Origin: an uncultured Bacteroidia bacterium
GTDB lineage: Bacteria; Bacteroidota; Bacteroidia; NS11-12g; UBA955
Direction of reading: 5' to 3'
Assembly (NCBI GenBank): GCA_943789135.1
Contig: CALSSY010000004.1
Coordinates: 126,726-190,095, forward strand
DNA length: 63,370 nt
How positions within the stretch are numbered: position 1 is the stretch's first letter; every line of letters starts with the position of its first letter. Positions 1 through 9,189 of the stretch are shown one piece after another. The notes beneath the pieces are model-generated. The model was not told where the DNA came from. It ran no database searches and saw only the letters and a program-made list of their open reading frames with translations. The position numbers were made by a program, and so were the translations under genes.

Positions 1-613
1 GAGGCATTAAAGAGCCACCTGCTGGTTGAACTAAAAATTCGCGGCCACTGCCATCCGAGTGAAGTTTAGCATCTATGATGCCCACATCTTCTTTTGTTGG
101 TTCTAATAAGACACATCCTCCACCATCTCCGAAAATAATACATGTATTTCGGTCTGTATAATCAATAATGGCAGACATTTTATCAACCCCAACAACTATC
201 ACTTTTTTGTGGGTACCTGATTCTATGAATTTCGCTCCTGTTTGTAAGGCATAAAGAAAACCTGAACAAGCAGCTGCTACATCGTAACCCCAAGCATTTT
301 TTGCACCAATTTTATCGGCGACGATATTCGCTGTAGCTGGAAAAACGTGATCACCAGTTATGGTGGCACAAATAATTAAATCAATTTCAAGAGGATCTAT
401 ATTATTTTTTTCAAGCATTGGCATTATAGCGCGAACGGCCATGTCAGAAGTGGCTTTACCCTCTTCTTTCAAGATATGGCGCTCTACTATACCAGTACGT
501 GTACGAATCCATTCATCACTTGTATCAACAAGTTTTTCCAAGTCGGCATTGGTCAACACCGTTTCAGGAACATACCCACCAACGGCGGTTATTGCAGCAT
601 TAATTTTATCCAT
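1..613 (-). CDS. fabH: 3-oxoacyl-ACP synthase III (FabH), partial
   Basis: The first condensing enzyme of type II fatty-acid synthesis, joining acetyl-CoA and malonyl-ACP in the cytoplasm. Reading leftwards from the ATG at 613, the translation starts MDKINAAITAVGGYVPE, carries the DEWIRTRTGI motif near residue 33 and the active-site cysteine in the AAACSGF motif near residue 113. About 204 of the usual ~330 residues are present. The frame is open to the window edge, so the catalytic His/Asn region lies outside. The start overlaps the end of plsX by 8 bp, which suggests translational coupling in the order rpmF-plsX-fabH that is common in bacteria. No frameshift is seen in the visible part. Confidence 0.95.
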   Translation of the reverse strand, partial: MDKINAAITAVGGYVPETVLTNADLEKLVDTSDEWIRTRTGIVERHILKEEGKATSDMAVRAIMPMLEKNNIDPLEIDLIICATITGDHVFPATANIVADKIGAKNAWGYDVAAACSGFLYALQTGAKFIESGTHKKVIVVGVDKMSAIIDYTDRNTCIIFGDGGGCVLLEPTKEDVGIIDAKLHSDGSGREFLVQPAGGSLMP

Positions 614-1580
614 TGTTTTGGTCTGCGTTTTTCGAACGCAAAATTGAAAAAGCTTCACCCACCTTAGAGCAGAAGTCCGATTCGATTGAATTCTTTACCA
701 ATTCAACCATTTTAACAAAAGTAGGTGCTTTAGAAATCCCGTGACCCACAACAACTGGCGCCTTCACACCTAAGATCAAACCACCACCGTGATTCTTAAA
801 ATTCAAAGTATCCAAGAAATCATCTTGCACACCTCTTTTAACAAGTGTATAATAGAATCCTTCTATAATTTTTACCATTACATTGCCAGTAAAACCGTCA
901 CAAACTAAGATATCGTGTTTATCACTGAAAATTTCTCGACCTTCGATGTTTCCGATAAAATCAATTTGTTGGGTATTGCGCAGTAATTGGTTTGCCGCGC
1001 GGGACAATATACTCCCTTTTTCGTCTTCCTCACCTATATTTACCAATCCAACTTTAGGGCTTGAAATTTTCAAAATGGCCTCTGCGTATATACTACCTAA
1101 CAATGCAAATTGCTGCAAATGTTCGGGCTTATTATCCGCATTGGCACCTACATCTAAAACTATACCATGATTGCCGGATGGTTTAGGCACGGTTGTAAGA
1201 AGTGAAGGTCTGTCAACACCCTCGATGGACTTGAGTATTTGAATAGAACCAACCAGCATAGCTCCGGTATTTCCAGCACTTAGGAAACCCTGAATTTGAC
1301 CGGCGGCTAAATCCACAAATCCTCTAAAAATAGAAGAGTCTCTTTTAGATGCAATAGCCTTAACAGGATGCTCTCCCATTTCAATCGTTTCAGTACAATG
1401 AACGATTGTCATTCCATCTAAAGATTGAGATTCAGATGCTGCTATATCTTTAATGATTTTCTCATCGCCGTATAGAACAATCTGAACATCGGGGAACGCA
1501 TTTTTCGATAGGCTGGCTCCCTTAATGGCTTCAAGTGGAGCGTAATCTCCACCCATTGCATCAATACCTATTTTTATCAT
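606..1580 (-). CDS. plsX: Phosphate acyltransferase PlsX
   Basis: Makes acyl-phosphate from acyl-ACP for the first step of phospholipid synthesis; a peripheral membrane enzyme. The 324-residue product has the family N-terminus MIKIGIDAMGGDYAP and a length normal for PlsX. The start ATG lies 4 bp after the rpmF stop, and the 3' end overlaps fabH by 8 bp, so rpmF-plsX-fabH form one transcript that ties lipid synthesis to ribosomal protein production. Intact, with no unusual features. Confidence 0.96.
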   Translation of the reverse strand: MIKIGIDAMGGDYAPLEAIKGASLSKNAFPDVQIVLYGDEKIIKDIAASESQSLDGMTIVHCTETIEMGEHPVKAIASKRDSSIFRGFVDLAAGQIQGFLSAGNTGAMLVGSIQILKSIEGVDRPSLLTTVPKPSGNHGIVLDVGANADNKPEHLQQFALLGSIYAEAILKISSPKVGLVNIGEEDEKGSILSRAANQLLRNTQQIDFIGNIEGREIFSDKHDILVCDGFTGNVMVKIIEGFYYTLVKRGVQDDFLDTLNFKNHGGGLILGVKAPVVVGHGISKAPTFVKMVELVKNSIESDFCSKVGEAFSILRSKNADQNNG

Positions 1581-1584
1581 TTAA

Positions 1585-1770
1585 TTAATCTTCGTTACGA
1601 CCTTTCATCACCTTAACCCCACGGTACATACCCGTTTCAAGATTAACACGATGGTATAAAGATACATCACCAGTAACAGGGTCAGCAATCATTGGACGTA
1701 CTATCAATTTGTCGTGTGTACGACGCTTATCTCTACGTGTTTTGGAAATTTTTCGTTTAGGATGTGCCAT
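1585..1770 (-). CDS. rpmF: 50S ribosomal protein L32
   Basis: A small basic large-subunit protein of 61 residues starting MAHPKRKISKTRRDKRRTHD, the standard L32 N-terminus. No cysteines are present, so this is the zinc-free form of the protein. It sits between the YceD-family gene (12 bp upstream) and plsX (4 bp downstream), the classic yceD-rpmF-plsX-fabH order. Confidence 0.96.
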   Translation of the reverse strand: MAHPKRKISKTRRDKRRTHDKLIVRPMIADPVTGDVSLYHRVNLETGMYRGVKVMKGRNED

Positions 1771-1782
1771 AATGAATACGTT

Positions 1783-2328
1783 TTATTTCTCTTTATTGTT
1801 TAATAGTTTTTTTAGTTCTTCCCATCGCGGGTCAATTTCGTTTCCATCACTTTTTGCCTCTTCTAAGGAATCAATTTTATCCAACATTTCAGGATTACAT
1901 TCATTATCTTCAATATCATCACAGCGCGTAACCATTGGTATTTCGGTTATAAAACTCTGATAAATAGATTCAGAAATGTTAATCTTAAATTGTGAACCGG
2001 AAAGATAAAAAACATCTAAGTTTACTTCCTGTGCCTCATCTATCTTTTCTTCAATTGAATTCAAATGATAAATTGATTTGAAGTTGTTTTCTACAGGATA
2101 GGTTACATCCGATAGACAACGATCGCAAATGAGATCTATAGTACCCGTTCCTTCAATATCTACCTGAAGTAAATTATCGAATTTATTCATGACGGCCTTT
2201 ACAGAAATCGAAGCATTTTTTACTTCCTGATTCTTAAAAAAGTCAAAGAACGATCCGTTTAATTGGTATTCAAATTGGTGAATTCCATTTTTAAGCTTTA
2301 CAAACTCGATGTCGAATTCTTCCATCAT
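1783..2328 (-). CDS. YceD/DUF177 family protein
   Basis: A 181-residue protein of the DUF177 (YceD) family, found upstream of rpmF in most bacteria and linked in the literature to 23S rRNA accumulation. Visible family marks are the CDRC pair near residue 70 within a beta-rich core and the acidic C-terminus with the DPRWEELKKL motif. The ATG at 2328 is followed at once by a second ATG, and either could be used. It is the first gene of the yceD-rpmF-plsX-fabH unit, with a -7 type promoter box 25 bp upstream. Confidence 0.9.
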   Translation of the reverse strand: MMEEFDIEFVKLKNGIHQFEYQLNGSFFDFFKNQEVKNASISVKAVMNKFDNLLQVDIEGTGTIDLICDRCLSDVTYPVENNFKSIYHLNSIEEKIDEAQEVNLDVFYLSGSQFKINISESIYQSFITEIPMVTRCDDIEDNECNPEMLDKIDSLEEAKSDGNEIDPRWEELKKLLNNKEK

Positions 2329-2353
2329 TTAGCACCTATAAACAAACGAAGGG

Positions 2354-2361
2354 CAAAGATA
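2354..2361 (-). promoter_or_regulatory. -7 promoter box for yceD-rpmF-plsX-fabH
   Basis: On the minus strand the site reads TATCTTTG, a full match to the Bacteroidota -7 element TAnnTTTG, 25 bp before the YceD-family start. A TTG lies 23 bp further upstream, wider than the ideal 19, so the -33 element is doubtful. Confidence 0.5.
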
Positions 2362-2473
2362 CGAAAAATCATTTACAACTTTTGCAAGCCTCAATAAAAA
2401 TCAAAGACAAACACAAGTTGTTCACTTTATTGGAAAAACCACGGTATTCCCAACTATCAAATTCAATTAAAAT

Positions 2474-2505
2474 AAAAAAGGCCACTCGTGAGAATGGCCT
2501 TTTTT
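2474..2505 (-). terminator. Intrinsic terminator after gldN
   Basis: An 11-bp perfect stem (AAAAAAGGCCA/TGGCCTTTTTT) with an inner CTC/GAG pair, giving a U-tract in both directions. It lies 17 bp beyond the gldN stop and ends the gld transcript. Confidence 0.9.
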
Positions 2506-2521
2506 ATTATTAGGGTCACTT

Positions 2522-3582
2522 TTAGTACTCCCAAAGATCATGTTCAAAAATGAACAAATCGTTTTTGATTTTTTCAGCTTCCAAAAGTGTTGCCACCTTA
2601 TCGTCTTTAAACTCCGTTTTAGATGAAATATATAAATCATCCCAATCGGTTTGTTTTACGATGTAACTGTCAAACAAACGGTGTAAGTTGATATGCTGAT
2701 CCCAATTTAAACGCATTGCATCGTTGTAACGATTGAAAACTTGTGATTTAGTCAATGTCGGACGACAATCATCCATTTTTAACCAAAACGGCTTGCTCTC
2801 TCCCACCATTTCCTTTTTGGTTGTTCCATCAGGCTGAGGTGCATCAATAAATTCAGGTTTAACTGGTGCTATTCCAATTATAATAGGCTTTAATTCACCA
2901 TGCTTATAATCAAAAATCCAATCTTCCATGATTTCAAATTTGTTGATGTCATTCCATTTGAACATTACTACAATTGTACTGTCCACATAGTCATCACCCG
3001 TGGCTTCAGCCGGATCAATACCAGGAAGTAATACAGGAACTTTATCCAAACTAGACGTAATTTCCAATATTTGCTCAGGCGTTATGATACGATTAAATGA
3101 ATCATTGGCATATGCTCTAGCCAAACCTTTGGTACCCAATTCCCAAAATACCTGGGTAATCGGGCTACGAGGCCAAGTCCAAGACTTATTTATCTTTTGT
3201 CTTAAATCTATGATTCTCCAAATACGACGACGGAATTTAATATCTGCTTGACGCAAATAAGGTCTGCGTATAAGAAGAGAATCACCTTGGTGTAACGAAA
3301 TATTGGTATCTGAATTTACATATTCAGGCTCAAAATGAGGCTGAGGTGCATCGTCATAGTGCGTACCAATAGCTTCGATTACAATTTTAGGCTTGGTGCT
3401 GCTGGAGCAGCCCCTTTCTCAGAGGAAGAACCTAAATCAACCGATTGAGCACTATTATCGTTGGATGAACTAGACCCATCGTCATCGCCCCAACCGCCCC
3501 ACTGTGCATTCAATGCCAGCGTAGAACCTAAAATTAGAGTTAAACAAAATTTACGTATCATTTGAGATCTTTTATTTATCAT
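2522..3582 (-). CDS. gldN: GldN, type IX secretion/gliding protein (one frameshift)
   Basis: A periplasmic component of the type IX secretion system that works with GldK. The first frame (from 3582) gives a signal peptide (RKFCLTLILGSTLALNAQ) and a Gly/Asp/Ser-rich stretch. It stops at 3379, but the next frame carries on as KPKIVIEAIGTHYDDAP, then the conserved RQADIKFRRRIWRIIDLR region, through to 2522. The length is 3n+2, consistent with loss of one base near 3390-3397, probably an A in the CCAAG stretch. Taken together it gives about 353 residues. The start ATG at 3582 shares one base with the gldM stop (TAATG); an ATG at 3561 is an alternative. It is the last gene of the locus, followed by a terminator. 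Confidence 0.9.
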
Positions 3583-5348
3583 TATTTTACTTGTGCACTT
3601 GCGTTATCTAGCAAACGCTCGGTTCCGTCAGGACCGACAGCTGTAATATCTGTAAAGGTCATCAAATCACCAGGACCCAATTGATCCAAAATTGCTTTGA
3701 TAGGACTTAAATCAGCACTGTTACTCTTAGCAAATTTTGGTCCGTTGGTTCTACGACCAACCGCCATGAATTTGTATCCAGTCACACGGAATCTAACGCC
3801 TTCATAAACGAAACCATCAAGAATTGCTGTTGCCGCTTTTTGATATTTTAAGGCATTTCGCATTAACAGAACCTTTAAATTCTACACCACCACAACGGAA
3901 GCGAGGATCGGGAACTCGGTTAACTTTGAATACTTTTTCACCCATGCTCTTAACACGACCATCGGACAATTTAACAGCTACTTGAATCTTTACTTTCGCA
4001 TCGGTTCTCTTAGCAATAGACACTTTATATCTACCTTTTGAACCTATGATTTTAGCAGAAGTAGCACCCCCTTTTTCGTTAACAATACGTACCAAGTAAT
4101 TGCTTGGATCAATACCACCAACAGAAATAGAAACTGGATTTTCCAAACCTACGTAGAATACAGCTAGAGCATCCGCCGAAATCGCAGCTGAAGGAGCAAA
4201 AGCGGTAAATTCTGCTTTACCCACTTTAATTTCTTCTCCTCCGCCTGGCTTAGGAACAGAGATTTTTACGTCCAAATTATTTGTTCCTGGGCTTTGTGGA
4301 GTAACTTTATATTTACCCACACCCGCTTCTACCGGAATACTGTTACCGTTCACAAATATTTTCATGTCTGCTTTTGAATTATAAGCAGCCAATAAAATAT
4401 CCGCTTCGTAAGTTTGACCCGTAACAACAGCACCTGTTTTAGCTGCAACTACAGGAATAATAGCATCAAATTTGAAATCCGCTGCACTTACTGATTCTGC
4501 TAATGTTTGACATACTCTCAGATTCAAGTAATTTAGCGTCATTTTCAACCTTAGAAAGTATTGCAAAAACCGCGGCTAATGGTGTACTGTGGAAGTAAAC
4601 TTCTGACCAGTTCAACATTTTACCTTCTTTGTCTTTGATTTTTTCAGACTTGTTTGAGAATGGATCTTTAACAAGACCTGCAACCAACGAGGTCTTTTGA
4701 GAGAGCTCCGTCATTTTGCTCTTTAAGTAAGAACGTGTTTCCGCATTCTTACCCAAGTTCGTATCACTTTGTGCAACTTTTAAGGTAATTTAAAAGTTTC
4801 ACACGAGCATCGTTGATAGACAATTCCAAATCTTTACCACGCTTACCTGCCAATTCTTCATTGAAGTAACGAACGTGATCATCTAAATTATCACCTGCCT
4901 TTAATTCAGGCATATCACCAATTTTAGTTTCAGCCCAAGGATACTGTTTGAAGAATTTGTAATCCTTTTTTTCTTCATCCTTGATACTGAATGCCTCTTC
5001 TGGTTTGATATTTTTATCGTTGGGATCTATCGCACCTTGCGAATAACGCAAAAGGTGGGTTTTGATCTCGTGAATATTATTAATAAAGTCGGAAGTTACT
5101 TGGTTTGCATTATTGCAATAAGTCAATGCTGCTTTGGCTGCTTGATTATCACCCGCAATCTTTTGAAGCTGCGAAACCATTTGCACCGTTTTAACTTCGA
5201 TGTTGGCCGTTGACTTCTTCAAAGAGTTATCAATTACGGTAAATGCAAGCAAGATTTCCTTTGTCACGTTCAACGCCAAAAGCGCTGTCAACACGAGATA
5301 CATCATGTTGATCATCTTCTGACGTGGACTTACTTTTCCTCCTGCCAT
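3582..5348 (-). CDS. gldM: GldM, type IX secretion motor protein (three frameshifts)
   Basis: GldM pairs with GldL in the inner membrane to form the proton-driven motor of gliding and type IX secretion, and its large periplasmic part contacts GldK/GldN. The N-terminus (MAGGKVSPRQKMINMMYLV, one membrane segment to about residue 35) is typical. The reading frame is broken three times: near 4770 (AAAA where AAA is needed), near 4500-4520 and near 3830-3860. Each break is a single-base gain, and after three the frame returns to the first. The joined product is ~588 residues and includes the periplasmic beta-rich domains and the C-terminal VYEGVRFRVTGYKF motif region. It begins 41 bp after the end of gldL. 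Confidence 0.9.
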
Positions 5349-5389
5349 GTTTACTTATTTATAGTTTAAAATTCGAGATTTAACAAAAA

Positions 5390-6045
5390 TTAACGATTTC
5401 CTCCCATAGCACTCAACATGTTTCCGTAGATGTTGTTGAGGTTAGCAAGGTTCTTGTTCAAATCTGAAATTTCATTCTTTGAACTGAGCTGTAGCTGCTT
5501 CTGATTCACTTAAATTGTTCATCACGTTCGACAAAGAACTTGAGAACGATCCTAAAGAATCTGAAACTACTGCACTGCTGTTTGCAATGCTACCCATGTT
5601 TTGAGTCGCTTTGTTTGTAGCATCTACGTATTCATTAGTAGCAACCGCCGCATTTGAAAGTGAAGACATTTCTTTCACGTTCGTGCTTAATGATTGTAAA
5701 CCTGTTCCTAAGCTTTGAATCAATTCAGGACCAACTTTAGCTTGAGACAAAAGAGAATCTAATTGCTGGCTGACACTTCCAGTAGAACCTGATTTTTTAG
5801 CTTGGCTCACCACCAGCTAACTCAGGATATACCAATGACCAATCTGGCTCTTGGTGAACTGGTTCAAATGCAGAAATCATAAAGATAGCCGCCTCTGTAA
5901 GAAGTCCAACAGAAAGCATCGCGTTTGCTCCAGGAAGGTGAAGGATTTTGAAAAGTGCTCCCACAATTACGATTGCCGCACCAAAACCATAGATGAAATT
6001 CATGGTCTTTTTCCACTTTTTCGATTCAAAAAAACTTTTGCTCAT
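5390..6045 (-). CDS. gldL: GldL, type IX secretion motor protein (two frameshifts)
   Basis: The inner-membrane stator-like partner of GldM. The first frame (6045-5797) gives MSKSFFESKKWKKTMNFIYG and two membrane segments (about 18-38 and 45-63). The conserved glutamate in LLTEAAIF in the second segment is the type of residue thought to carry protons. The frame slips near 5815 (in GGTGGTGAG), continues as a Ser/Ala/Asn-rich coiled segment to 5472, slips again in an A-run near 5480, and ends in the family-typical NIYGNMLSAMGGNR at 5390. The 656-nt span (3n+2) fits two single-base gains and a protein of ~218 residues, the usual GldL size. Confidence 0.9.
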
Positions 6046-6101
6046 GTTTGATTAATTTAGTTTGTTTTATTGTTGTTTAGTTTTGTTTGTTTTCTATTGA
6101 A

Positions 6102-7610
6102 TTATTTAGAATCTTGGTTAGAACGCCCGATGTAGCTTTGTACACAACGGAATCCAACATAAGATTTACTGGTATCCTGGTATTCGTAAGTACGCGCACC
6201 ACATTCGATGTAGTAGGCAACATCTTTCCAACTTCCACCACGAATTACCTTACGCTTACGAGAGATAGGAACATTCATTATTTCTTGTTGTTCTTTCGCG
6301 TCTTCAGAGTGCTCTTTAATGTAGATATCGTAGTTACCATTCAAATCATGCACAAACGAGTTATTGGTTTCATCCCATGCAGTAGACGTCCATTCTGAAA
6401 CGTTTCCTGACATATTATATAAGCCAAAATCATTTGGGAAATAACTATCTACACGAACCGGATATACACCACCGTCGCTTGCTCCATAATCTCCGCGCAT
6501 TGGCTTGAAGTTAGCCAACATACAACCTTTTGAGTTACGCGCATATGGACCACCCCAAGGAAAACGGTTTCCAATACGACCGCCTCTTGCAGCATATTCC
6601 CATTCGTATTCGGTTGGCAACCTGAAATCTTCAGTATTTGGAAGACCTATACGATTCCAATAGCTTTCTTTCAAATGAGTTCTCCAGTGACAAAATGCAC
6701 GAGCTTGAGCCCAGTTTACACCTACAACAGGATAATCATCGTAACGTGGATGCCAGAAATACTGACGTGCCATTGGTTCGTTGTACGAATACGTGAAATC
6801 ACGTATCCAACATAATGTATCTGGATAAACCAAAACGTCCTCGTCTACTAAGAAACGCTCACGATTCATAGCGTTGTATTTATCGCGATCTATATTAGCT
6901 GCTAGAGCTAAATCCTGCCATTGGTAATGGTATTTCAACTTACGCGTATCGATTTGACGCTTGAAACGGAAACGCTCAGCACCTTGATAATCCATACGAC
7001 GGTATAAAATCTCGTCAAAATTGTCACCATTTTTACTGCGATACTTTTTATCTAGAGGCTCATCGTAATTGATATACTTAATTGGATTACCTTCATTGTC
7101 AAACGCATTTGGATCGTATTCTAAATCATCAGGATCGTCAACACGAGACGTAAACAAAGCAACCCCAGCTTCAGGAGGAACTGGCTTCTTAGCCAATTCA
7201 AGATGAACACCACCACCGGTTTCTTCATCAAGAATTGCTCTCGCTAAAGAGTCAATAACGTGATGTACGAACTGACGGTACTCGTTATTGGTAATTTCTG
7301 TTTCATCCATCCAGAAACCTGTAACAGTCATTTGTTTGTTAGGTTCTAGATACGACTGGAATACGTCTTGAGTTCCTTGACCTGTGTGGAAAGTTCCCGT
7401 TCTTACGTAAACCATCCCAGGAGGTTGCGGATGCAACCAAGGGCTTCTGCCTTGTACACCGATCAAATCACCGGTATCGCTAGGACAACCAGCGAAAAAC
7501 ACGGCAACCGTAGCCATAGCAAACAACCTCAGCGCAGGGCTCGCGGTTAAGGCCTTTGGCATTTTCAATGCTCCTTTCTTAGCGATGAAATCCATCAATT
7601 GGTTTCTCAT
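6102..7610 (-). CDS. gldK: GldK, type IX secretion lipoprotein
   Basis: An outer-membrane-associated lipoprotein that forms the GldK/GldN ring of the type IX secretion system. I use the ATG at 7610 (MRNQLMDFIAKKG) because the signal follows it, with a lipobox ending FFAGC near residue 37. The body is a formylglycine-generating-enzyme-like (sulfatase-modifying factor) fold: GFWMDETEITNNEYRQF, then RLPTEYEWEYAARGG, NMSGNVSEWTST and VIRGGSWKD near the C-terminus. It is intact over 502 residues, unlike gldL, gldM and gldN just downstream. It has an excellent own promoter at 7652-7681. Confidence 0.95.
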   Translation of the reverse strand: MRNQLMDFIAKKGALKMPKALTASPALRLFAMATVAVFFAGCPSDTGDLIGVQGRSPWLHPQPPGMVYVRTGTFHTGQGTQDVFQSYLEPNKQMTVTGFWMDETEITNNEYRQFVHHVIDSLARAILDEETGGGVHLELAKKPVPPEAGVALFTSRVDDPDDLEYDPNAFDNEGNPIKYINYDEPLDKKYRSKNGDNFDEILYRRMDYQGAERFRFKRQIDTRKLKYHYQWQDLALAANIDRDKYNAMNRERFLVDEDVLVYPDTLCWIRDFTYSYNEPMARQYFWHPRYDDYPVVGVNWAQARAFCHWRTHLKESYWNRIGLPNTEDFRLPTEYEWEYAARGGRIGNRFPWGGPYARNSKGCMLANFKPMRGDYGASDGGVYPVRVDSYFPNDFGLYNMSGNVSEWTSTAWDETNNSFVHDLNGNYDIYIKEHSEDAKEQQEIMNVPISRKRKVIRGGSWKDVAYYIECGARTYEYQDTSKSYVGFRCVQSYIGRSNQDSK

Positions 7611-7651
7611 TGTAATTTTATTTCGTTTCAAGTATAATTCTTGTGAAGTTG

Positions 7652-7681
7652 CAAAAATATGGAAAGATGTCAATTTTCCAA
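7652..7681 (-). promoter_or_regulatory. gldK promoter (-33/-7)
   Basis: On the minus strand: TTG, exactly 19 bp, then TATTTTTG followed by C. This is a perfect match to the Bacteroidota primary-sigma consensus TTG-N19-TAnnTTTG. The -7 box lies about 41 bp before the gldK ATG, so gldKLMN can be transcribed apart from porP. Confidence 0.8.
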
Positions 7682-7751
7682 TATTTTTGGCTTTCACCTT
7701 TTAAATAACGTTATCGATAAATGTTTATTGTATGTGGATAAACTTTTTTTA

Positions 7752-8894
7752 TTAATCTTTCAATGGATCGCGTACCATCCAACGTGGGTGGCGATAAATT
7801 TTAGGTGGTCTATCCGGTAATGTGAAGTTGAAACAATAGTTCACTTGTAATTCGTGTGTTCCGTAGCTAGCACGGTTTATTCTAGAAAGAGTAATATCAT
7901 AAGAATAACCCACACGTAATGTTTGTTGTTGTCCAGCTGCGTTACCTGGAATAGGAGGATAATAACCTATCATAATACTCAACGCATCCATTCCTGCTAT
8001 ATAAGAACGAAGATTCAAACCGGCAGCATACAAATCGTTGTAGGTCACCATTCCTTGTAAATCCAATTCGGGTTTAATAAAACCACCGTTCTCTCCCATT
8101 GCCGATTTTAATAAAAATGCAGGCTCAAGGCGCAATGATGGATTTCCTAGGAATTGTTCCATTTTGAGTCCTCCCGAAACATATAAATTTTGGGTAGTTG
8201 CCATTTTAACGACGTTGCTTCCTCCAGTGGAGTATTCAAATTCAGTTGGCAATAGATTTGTCATGCTAATTCCTCCCCAAACACCATCCATAACATTCGG
8301 GTTCATGTAATAAACACCTGTTCCAAAGTTTATTTTGGTGTCTCCAGTCAATCCGGTTGGAATATTGGGATCATTAGGATCGTGATAACGCAATTTCGAA
8401 CCATCCAATTGTTTAGTTAGAGATGTTAACTCAAAACCAACACGAATGCTGGATCCATCAGGCAGCGCGTAAGCACCGGCGATTCCACCTCTAAAGAAGG
8501 TTGAGCTCTCATAGCCTAATTGATCCGATATAAATGAAGCATAAGCTCCACCCACATTTACTTTCTCATCTTTTATTTTCAAGCGAATTGGTGCTGAAAA
8601 TCCAACCCCAGTTGTTCTCGGGTTAACACCTCTAACGGTTTCACCGGTTGCGGGGAAACCATTACCTTGAGTACCTATCAATGGCGACTCATCGCGATAA
8701 CCCAACCACTGCTGGTGGTTAATAGCATTTAAACAAAAATTATCGGATGCTCCTGCATAAGCCGGATTGTACAATAATTTATTGTAGGTAAAATGCGTGT
8801 AGGAAGGGTCTTGTTGTGCCTGCAACTGTATAGATGCAAATCCAAGTAAAACCCAAGCTGCTAAAGCTTTTCTACTCACTAATGTCGGTGTCAT
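7752..8894 (-). CDS. PorP/SprF family type IX secretion outer-membrane protein
   Basis: An outer-membrane beta-barrel that in other species anchors type IX secretion or surface adhesin export. Start set at ATG 8894 (MTPTLVSRKALAAWVLLGFA), giving a clean signal peptide ending QLQAQ. The mature N-terminus QDPSYTHFTYNKLLYNPAYAG is the hallmark of the family. The rest alternates in barrel fashion (LRVGYSYDITLS near the end). About 380 residues. It precedes gldK as in the porP-porK-porL-porM-porN locus of Porphyromonas. Whether it is PorP or one of the SprF-like paralogues cannot be decided here. Confidence 0.9.
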   Translation of the reverse strand: MTPTLVSRKALAAWVLLGFASIQLQAQQDPSYTHFTYNKLLYNPAYAGASDNFCLNAINHQQWLGYRDESPLIGTQGNGFPATGETVRGVNPRTTGVGFSAPIRLKIKDEKVNVGGAYASFISDQLGYESSTFFRGGIAGAYALPDGSSIRVGFELTSLTKQLDGSKLRYHDPNDPNIPTGLTGDTKINFGTGVYYMNPNVMDGVWGGISMTNLLPTEFEYSTGGSNVVKMATTQNLYVSGGLKMEQFLGNPSLRLEPAFLLKSAMGENGGFIKPELDLQGMVTYNDLYAAGLNLRSYIAGMDALSIMIGYYPPIPGNAAGQQQTLRVGYSYDITLSRINRASYGTHELQVNYCFNFTLPDRPPKIYRHPRWMVRDPLKD

Positions 8895-8910
8895 ACATTT
8901 CAATTCAGAA

Positions 8911-8941
8911 CAAATATGCTGCAATTATCCAATAATCGCAA
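8911..8941 (-). promoter_or_regulatory. Probable porP promoter
   Basis: On the minus strand TTG, 20 bp, then CATATTTG (7 of 8 to TAnnTTTG), about 16 bp before the porP ATG. The second TTG-spaced element makes it plausible, but neither half is perfect. Confidence 0.5.
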
Positions 8942-9138
8942 ATAAATTTGTGTTCATCGATTAAACCTCTTCCCTTTTGATTATTGGACTTTTAGAACAA
9001 ATTGAAAGACAAAAAAATGGCCAATAACCATATAAAAGTTATTAATAATCAATCAGTTAATTTTAAAAACACTTAATTAAATGTGTTAGAATTCCTTCGT
9101 ATTTATCAATTCGTGGATAAACTCCCTAAAAAAGTGGA

Positions 9139-9177
9139 TAGTGTCTATTAAATAATCCACCATATTTGTAGACACTA
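9139..9177 (+). promoter_or_regulatory. Response-regulator promoter flanked by an inverted repeat
   Basis: A perfect 9-bp inverted repeat, TAGTGTCTA at 9139-9147 and TAGACACTA at 9169-9177, brackets a -7-like box CATATTTG at 9161-9168. The half-site centres are 30 bp apart, about three helical turns. The start ATG at 9190 is 12 bp beyond. This is the layout of an operator occluding its own promoter; the binding protein is unknown. Confidence 0.55.
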
Positions 9178-9189
9178 AATTCTAAATAT

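Noticed and set aside
3582..5348. Programmed frameshifting in gldM
   Set aside because: Three breaks all in one direction, no shared slippery heptamer or downstream structure, and housekeeping genes in the window are broken the same way.
7733..7741. A perfect DnaA box (TGTGGATAA) and similar sequences near 9112-9140 suggesting an origin
   Set aside because: One exact 9-mer is expected by chance in a window this size, the others are imperfect, and no dnaA, dnaN or clustered boxes are nearby.
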